Positions 59,973 to 64,000 of a stretch of 64,000 nucleotides of DNA are shown piece by piece. Within the stretch, counting starts at the first letter, position 1. Every line of letters begins with the position of its first letter. The stretch is from Dyella_B acidisoli (GTDB lineage: Bacteria; Pseudomonadota; Gammaproteobacteria; Xanthomonadales; Rhodanobacteraceae). A program made the position numbers and the translations under genes. The DNA lies in NCBI RefSeq assembly GCF_049532895.1, contig NZ_CP064031.1:4960001-5024000 (forward strand). Reading direction: 5' to 3'. The notes beneath the pieces were generated by a model, which did no database searches, was not told where the DNA came from, and worked only from the letters and a program-made list of their open reading frames with translations.

Positions 59973-60290
59973 CTAAACGAGTTCGAGTAGGGAACCGATG
60001 ACCAGATCCGGTTTGCTCATCCTGATGTCTTCGCCATGGTTATATCCGTAGTGCACGTCAGCCATCGTCATGCCGGCGGATCGAGCCGATTCAACATCAT
60101 TGATGGAATCGCCGACGACCAGGCAGTCCTTCGGCAAGACTGAGATTCTTTCCGCCGTATGCAGCAGCGGTGCGGGACCCCCGGCTTTTTCACATGGAGA
60201 TCGTCGCCACCCACCCGGGCACTACGGTATCAACCAGTGTTCCATCAAGATCAAAGATGATGCCTGTATGGCGATCGGCGGGCTTAGCTG
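59973..60290 (-). pseudogene. Internally deleted HAD phosphatase (phosphoglycolate phosphatase-like)
   Basis: The start of a HAD phosphatase (GIIFDLDGTLVDTVVPGW, catalytic Asps, FDLDGT at about 60255) runs into a stop near 60190. In another frame the C-terminal part follows at once: HTAERISVLPKDCLVVGDSI, NDVESARSAGMTMADVHYGY, ending at TAG 59973-59975. The cap domain and about 100 residues of the core are missing, and the frame is shifted at the junction. So one deletion removed the middle; the gene is dead. Confidence 0.75.
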
Positions 60291-60624
60291 GTTGAGCAGG
60301 GAACACGCGCAGTTCTCTTAGAAAGATGTTAATGAGCGCAACCGGGAAGAAGGCGCCGAACGATTGTCCAAAGTCATATGACGGAGTGATGGCCCAGCTC
60401 TGCCTAAAGAGTGGCGCGGCACCGCAAGCATGCGATTCGAGCACGTGTCGATATCCTGCTACCCAGCAGCAGAATTCCAGTGCGGGCGGGTGGCGATCGT
60501 GCTAATTTGATTCCCGAGCATTCCTGCCACGCAATCGTTTTCCTGGCGTAGGCAAGGCTGTGAGGTTGCCAGCATGGATCGCCCGTGGTCGCGTCGGCTT
60601 TGACCGGAACGAAAGGGGGCCAAT

Positions 60625-61014
60625 ATGGGACATGACAAGACACGTTCGGGCGTCTCGGTCGGCAACGTGGATTGGAACGATCCAAAGCTCAACGATCTTC
60701 TGAAGAAGGTCGACGACTGGAACATCGATCAGCGAAATCCCCTGCCGCCGCAGAACGTGCAGATCCGAATCGCCTGCGGATTCAGCGCCAGCAATGTCAG
60801 CAAGCCTGCGCTTCTGATTTCCGATCACGATGAAGTCATGGTGCTGATCACCCATTTCCCTCTTCCGCATGGCGAAGAGGTACAGGTGAATAACCAGACG
60901 AGCGGCAAGACATCGACACGCCTGGGCGTGGTGATCGAAGAACGCGAGGGCCACCGTGTTGGGGACAAGGGGGAAGACATCTTCCTCAACTGGTTACGCG
61001 TTCGCTCCCGTTGA
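60625..61014 (+). CDS. Hypothetical protein, 129 residues
   Basis: MGHDKTRSGVSVGNVDWNDP ... FLNWLRVRSR. Soluble; the segment LPHGEEVQVNNQTSGKTSTRLGVVIE has the beta pattern seen in PilZ-like or SH3-like folds, but key PilZ motifs are not evident. AAAGGGGG ribosome site. No family recognised. Transcribed alone. Confidence 0.65.
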   Translation: MGHDKTRSGVSVGNVDWNDPKLNDLLKKVDDWNIDQRNPLPPQNVQIRIACGFSASNVSKPALLISDHDEVMVLITHFPLPHGEEVQVNNQTSGKTSTRLGVVIEEREGHRVGDKGEDIFLNWLRVRSR

Positions 61015-61091
61015 CCGTCCAGACGCAGATGGATGTCAAACCTCTCAATAGATCGTCGTGGCCGGATACTAAGTATCTTTAATAAAGACAT

Positions 61092-61382
61092 TCACAAGTT
61101 GAAATACCAAACCGGTGCACACGCGATTACGACCGCCAATGCCTGTGAGGCCAAAACCACCAACGCATCTTTGGGCGTGCGTCGAAGCCATTTGAAGGCG
61201 AAAAACGCAACGATGGGAAGCTGGCCGGCCATGAGCAGCTGGAATAGATGAGCGGCAGCCCCTTCATCCGCCTCGCGTGCCGTACCAAAGAACATGATGT
61301 GGCCCAGAACAATGGTCAGCGCAACCAATGACATCATCAGGGGTACCAAAGCGCTTGGCCGCGTGAATGTGTTGGCGCTCAT
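61092..61382 (-). CDS. Small three-helix membrane protein
   Basis: 96 residues, with helices at about 12-32, 44-64 and 72-92. Resembles short unannotated membrane proteins of proteobacteria; function unknown. Starts at ATG 61382. Same strand as the DUF1330 gene upstream. Confidence 0.65.
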   Translation of the reverse strand: MSANTFTRPSALVPLMMSLVALTIVLGHIMFFGTAREADEGAAAHLFQLLMAGQLPIVAFFAFKWLRRTPKDALVVLASQALAVVIACAPVWYFNL

Positions 61383-61449
61383 ACATGCGCTCCCGGCTGC
61401 GGGTCACATTGCACTATACGCTCGAAGGAACAGTAAAACGCAAAGCACT

Positions 61450-61740
61450 CTATAGGCCTTCGATGATGCGGACATCCCGCTCGGCCGCGCCGACGAGGTA
61501 CTGCACCGTTGCCTGATAATCCGCGCTGCGATATGCGGCTTCGGCTGCGCTGAGGTTGTCGAACTCGACGAGAGCAACACGCTGTGACAGGCCTGCTTCA
61601 TGTGCGGAAGCAGGCAAGCCAGCTGCCAGCACTCGACCACCGTGAGCCTTGATGACCGGGCCTGCTGCAGCGGCGTACCTGTCTACACCCGCCTGATCCG
61701 AGATCGATCGGAACGTCACTATCCAATAGGCAGTTGCCAT
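61450..61740 (-). CDS. DUF1330 domain protein
   Basis: 96 residues. Dimeric alpha+beta-barrel (ferredoxin-like) fold of DUF1330: AYWIVTFRSISDQAGVDRYA, AHGGRVLAAG, RVALVEFDNLSAAEAAYRS and ADYQATVQYLVGAAERDVRI. Family function unknown. Confidence 0.9.
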   Translation of the reverse strand: MATAYWIVTFRSISDQAGVDRYAAAAGPVIKAHGGRVLAAGLPASAHEAGLSQRVALVEFDNLSAAEAAYRSADYQATVQYLVGAAERDVRIIEGL

Positions 61741-61781
61741 CGTCTTCCTCCGTTGTATCCGTCTAATTAGTCTGCGGGTGT

Positions 61782-61835
61782 ACGTTGGGGTGCGAACCCC
61801 AACATTTCAATCTGGATACGTTTGCACGCCAACCT
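61782..61835. repeat. GTTGGGGT palindromic repeat
   Basis: ACGTTGGGGTGCGAACCCCAAC with its two arms separated by three bases, then a partial outer arm GCCAACCTAT near 61835. Same class as 36715-36786; directly after the stop of the NamZ-fusion gene. Confidence 0.6.
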
Positions 61836-61839
61836 ATCG

Positions 61840-64000
61840 TCAATAACGCAGATGTTGCTCCCGCAACTTAGTAAAGTTTGCGTTCTGTTCGGCTTCCATC
61901 GCTTCAAGCGTGTCGAGCGTTGCGCGGTCATGGATCGCCTGCCAAATTGCCGCCGAGCCGAGCGAGCCACGTGTTGCGATGATGTTGAACTCAGCCGGAT
62001 AGAGCGCGTATAGCGTCGACAACAGTGCCAGCCCCACCCGCGCAACCGGGCGATGGGTTTGCGCCGCATCGAGTTCGATACTCACGCCATGACAAAGCCG
62101 GCCTGCCCAGGTGGATTCGGTCGGAACGAAATCGATCGCTTCGAAATGCGCGCCGACATTGAGTGCATTCAGTGCGCTCGCCAGCTTTTTCGCATCGATC
62201 CACGGCGCACCGATCCATTGGAACGGATGCGGCGTGCCGCGACCCACACTCAGCTCCGCGCCTTCGAGCAAGCCAACATCCGGGTACAGTTCCAGTTGCG
62301 CCGGTGTGCGCAAATTGGGCGAGAGAGGCACCCAGCCCAAGCCAGTGTCCGCGAAGCGCATCGAACGTCGATACCCGCTCATCGGAACGACACGCAGATC
62401 CGCATGGATGTGCTTTTCCCGATTGAACAGATCCGCCAGCTCACCCACCGTCATGCCGGGTTGCAGCGGCAGCGGGAAATAACCGGTGAACGATTCGTGC
62501 CCCGCATCACGGACCGGGCCCCCGAACCGGTCCGCGCCAAGTGGGTCCGGCCGATCCAACACGAACAAGGGGATGTGGTGGGCCGCCGCGGCTTCGAGCG
62601 CATAGCCGAGCGTGGTTTCGTAAGTGAAGAAGCGTACGCCGGCATCCTGGATGTCGAAAACCAGCGCATCCAGTCCATCGAGCGAACTCGCGGGGAAGTG
62701 CTTATTCGTGCCGTACAAACTGTGGACGACAAGGCCTGTTGCAGCATCACGCGTTTCACCGACAGGTGCATCGACGTCGGTGTTCAATCCATGCTCCGGC
62801 GAGAACAGCGCTGCGAGCGTGACGTTCGGTGCATGTGCGAGTACATCGACGGTGCGCCGGCCTTGCGCATCGAAACCGCTGCGGTTGGTAATCAAGCCGA
62901 TGCGCATACCCTTAAGCGGTGAGAACTGCTGCGCTTCGAGCACGTCGATGCCGGTCTGCACCGGACCCGTTGAAGTCGGCAGGCGCGCTGCTACTTGCTG
63001 TGCTGGCTGTGCCCATGGCACCAGGTGACTGATGTCGGCGACGGACAAAGGCGCTGTGCGGCTTGCCAGCAGCGCGAGCACCTGTGCACGAAGCGGCCGC
63101 GCGTCACCGCTGTCGTTGGGATGCACACGGTTGGTCAGAATCACCACGAACTGCCGCGTCGTCAGATCGATCCACAATCCCGTACCGGTGTAGCCCGTGT
63201 GACCGATGGCTCCGATCGGCGGTACGCGGTCCTGGTTCGCGACGAAAGGCGCAGCCAGTTCCCATCCGAGGCCTCGCCACGGGGTGGTCGAAAGTGGCGA
63301 AGCAGCGGTTGCCAGCGCAGTGATGCTCGCTGGTTGCAAAATGTGTTGTTGGTCGACGCGCCCATCGTTGAGCACCATCTGCGCGAAGTGCGCGAGATCG
63401 TCGGCGTCGGAAAACAAACCCGCGTTACCGGATACACCGCCCATCCAGCTTGCGGTCGGATCGTGAACCCGTCCGCGACGCATGCCGATGAGATCCGCCG
63501 TGGTCGGCGCGCTACGCGCGGCCAACGCTGCGTCGGGCAGGAATGTCGTGTTCTGCATGCCGAGCGGCATGAAGATGTGAGCGCGGCAATAGGCGTCCAG
63601 CGATTGATGTGTGATGCGCTGAACCAATTCGCCAAGCACGACGAAATTGAGGTCGCTGTAGATAACCCGTACCCCTGGTGCACTCCGTGGACGTTCCTCC
63701 GCGATCGCGTGTAGCACCCCTTGCCTGCCCGGTGCAGACGGGCGGGCCGACAAGTCTGGCCGCAGGCCCGATGTGTGCGTGAGCAGCTGGCGTACCGTAA
63801 TCGCCCGCTTGCCGTAGGCCGAAAAAGCAGGCCAATACTGCGCAACGGGCGCATTCAGATCGATGCGGCCCGCCTCAGCCAGTTGCAGGATCGCGGTGGT
63901 CGTCGCAATCACCTTGGTGAGTGAGGCGAGATCGAACTCGGTATCCAGCGTCATGGCTTCGGCTTGCGGTACCGTAGCGCGCTGGCCAAATGCTTCGCGG
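61840..64000 (-). CDS. Serine hydrolase (class C beta-lactamase-like) fused to NamZ/DUF1343 (partial, 5' end outside window)
   Basis: At least 719 residues are read; the frame is open to the window edge, so the start lies beyond 64000. N-terminal part: FDLASLTKVIATTTA (SxxK nucleophile), YSDLNFVVLGE (YxN-like, with Asp) and GHTGYTGTG (HxG-like), as in class C/PBP-like esterases. C-terminal part, from about LPTSTGPVQTGIDVLEAQQF, is NamZ/DUF1343 (LFSPEHGLNTDVDAPVGE, LDALVFDIQDAGVRFFTYET, LDRPDPLGADRFGGPV), the exo-N-acetylmuramidase family. The fusion suggests cell-wall fragment turnover, probably periplasmic. Confidence 0.88.
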   Translation of the reverse strand, partial: REAFGQRATVPQAEAMTLDTEFDLASLTKVIATTTAILQLAEAGRIDLNAPVAQYWPAFSAYGKRAITVRQLLTHTSGLRPDLSARPSAPGRQGVLHAIAEERPRSAPGVRVIYSDLNFVVLGELVQRITHQSLDAYCRAHIFMPLGMQNTTFLPDAALAARSAPTTADLIGMRRGRVHDPTASWMGGVSGNAGLFSDADDLAHFAQMVLNDGRVDQQHILQPASITALATAASPLSTTPWRGLGWELAAPFVANQDRVPPIGAIGHTGYTGTGLWIDLTTRQFVVILTNRVHPNDSGDARPLRAQVLALLASRTAPLSVADISHLVPWAQPAQQVAARLPTSTGPVQTGIDVLEAQQFSPLKGMRIGLITNRSGFDAQGRRTVDVLAHAPNVTLAALFSPEHGLNTDVDAPVGETRDAATGLVVHSLYGTNKHFPASSLDGLDALVFDIQDAGVRFFTYETTLGYALEAAAAHHIPLFVLDRPDPLGADRFGGPVRDAGHESFTGYFPLPLQPGMTVGELADLFNREKHIHADLRVVPMSGYRRSMRFADTGLGWVPLSPNLRTPAQLELYPDVGLLEGAELSVGRGTPHPFQWIGAPWIDAKKLASALNALNVGAHFEAIDFVPTESTWAGRLCHGVSIELDAAQTHRPVARVGLALLSTLYALYPAEFNIIATRGSLGSAAIWQAIHDRATLDTLEAMEAEQNANFTKLREQHLRY

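Larger units (their letters stand above)
59454..60624. other. 1.2 kb region without an intact gene
   Basis: AT-rich on the left, with the TetR operator sites at 59711-59750, followed by the HAD phosphatase remnant (59973-60290). The reading at 60190-60444 is upstream extension of that remnant. Nothing else is supported. Confidence 0.6.

Noticed and set aside
1..64000. tRNA, rRNA and riboswitch genes
   Set aside because: None could be recognised by reading both strands; a covariance-model search would be needed to exclude weak cases.

Overview
The window looks like a chromosomal segment of a GC-rich gammaproteobacterium of the Xanthomonadales, most likely Rhodanobacteraceae (Dyella/Luteibacter/Frateuria type). 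This rests on gene content: an XAC0095-like protein, DUF1330, DUF6348-like, TIGR00266/AIM24 and YkgJ proteins, LysR/SDR pairs, and dispersed GTCATTCCGGC / GTCATCCC palindromic repeats of the kind seen in that order. The assignment is an inference; no rRNA or tRNA was found.

Layout. 1-4.6 kb is the packaging/head end of a P2-like prophage: capsid N (cut by the window edge) and scaffold O on the minus strand, divergent from terminase P and portal Q on the plus strand. Directly after Q, at the place where P2-like phages carry cargo next to cos, lies a 7.4 kb, lower-GC, minus-strand array of three exported YD-repeat (Rhs-like) genes and a small membrane protein gene that may be the immunity gene (4.7-12.1 kb). 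Two of the three are paralogous N-terminal halves that stop at the same residue. The third carries a new signal peptide, the Rhs core and a 129-residue variable tip. Next come a CRP-type palindrome, an array of about 13 GGTAAC/GGTTACC motifs, an XRE regulator overlapping an ImmA/IrrE peptidase, a 47-residue gene with a terminator, and a patch of direct and inverted repeats (12.2-14.7 kb). The prophage replication, lysogeny and integrase genes are absent, so this is either a prophage edge or a remnant.

14.8-45.4 kb is ordinary accessory chromosome: hydrolases and esterases, cupins, LysR-SDR pairs, a Fic AMPylase, an acyltransferase, an AI-2E-family exporter, Ohr, the DbpA helicase, a YkgJ mini-operon, a double retropepsin-TPR protein, an ABC-2 exporter, AIM24, an MFS transporter and a cation/proton antiporter.

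45.7-59.5 kb is the most interesting part. A six-gene minus-strand operon encodes an exported diheme beta-propeller protein, a HbpS/GlcG-like protein, an acyl-adenylating ligase, a heme-oxygenase-like di-metal oxidase (HDO/HOLDO), a flavin-dependent halogenase-like enzyme and a flavin reductase. It has no ketosynthase or carrier protein. Beside it are two paralogous TetR genes, a Pro1 tautomerase, an exported cupin, a class II aldolase and an exported NHL-propeller protein. Copies of a TAACGATCGTTA operator lie at both TetR genes and upstream of the NHL gene, which suggests one shared regulon.

59.9-64 kb holds an internally deleted HAD phosphatase pseudogene, small conserved proteins, and the 3' part of a serine-hydrolase/NamZ (DUF1343) fusion that runs off the window.
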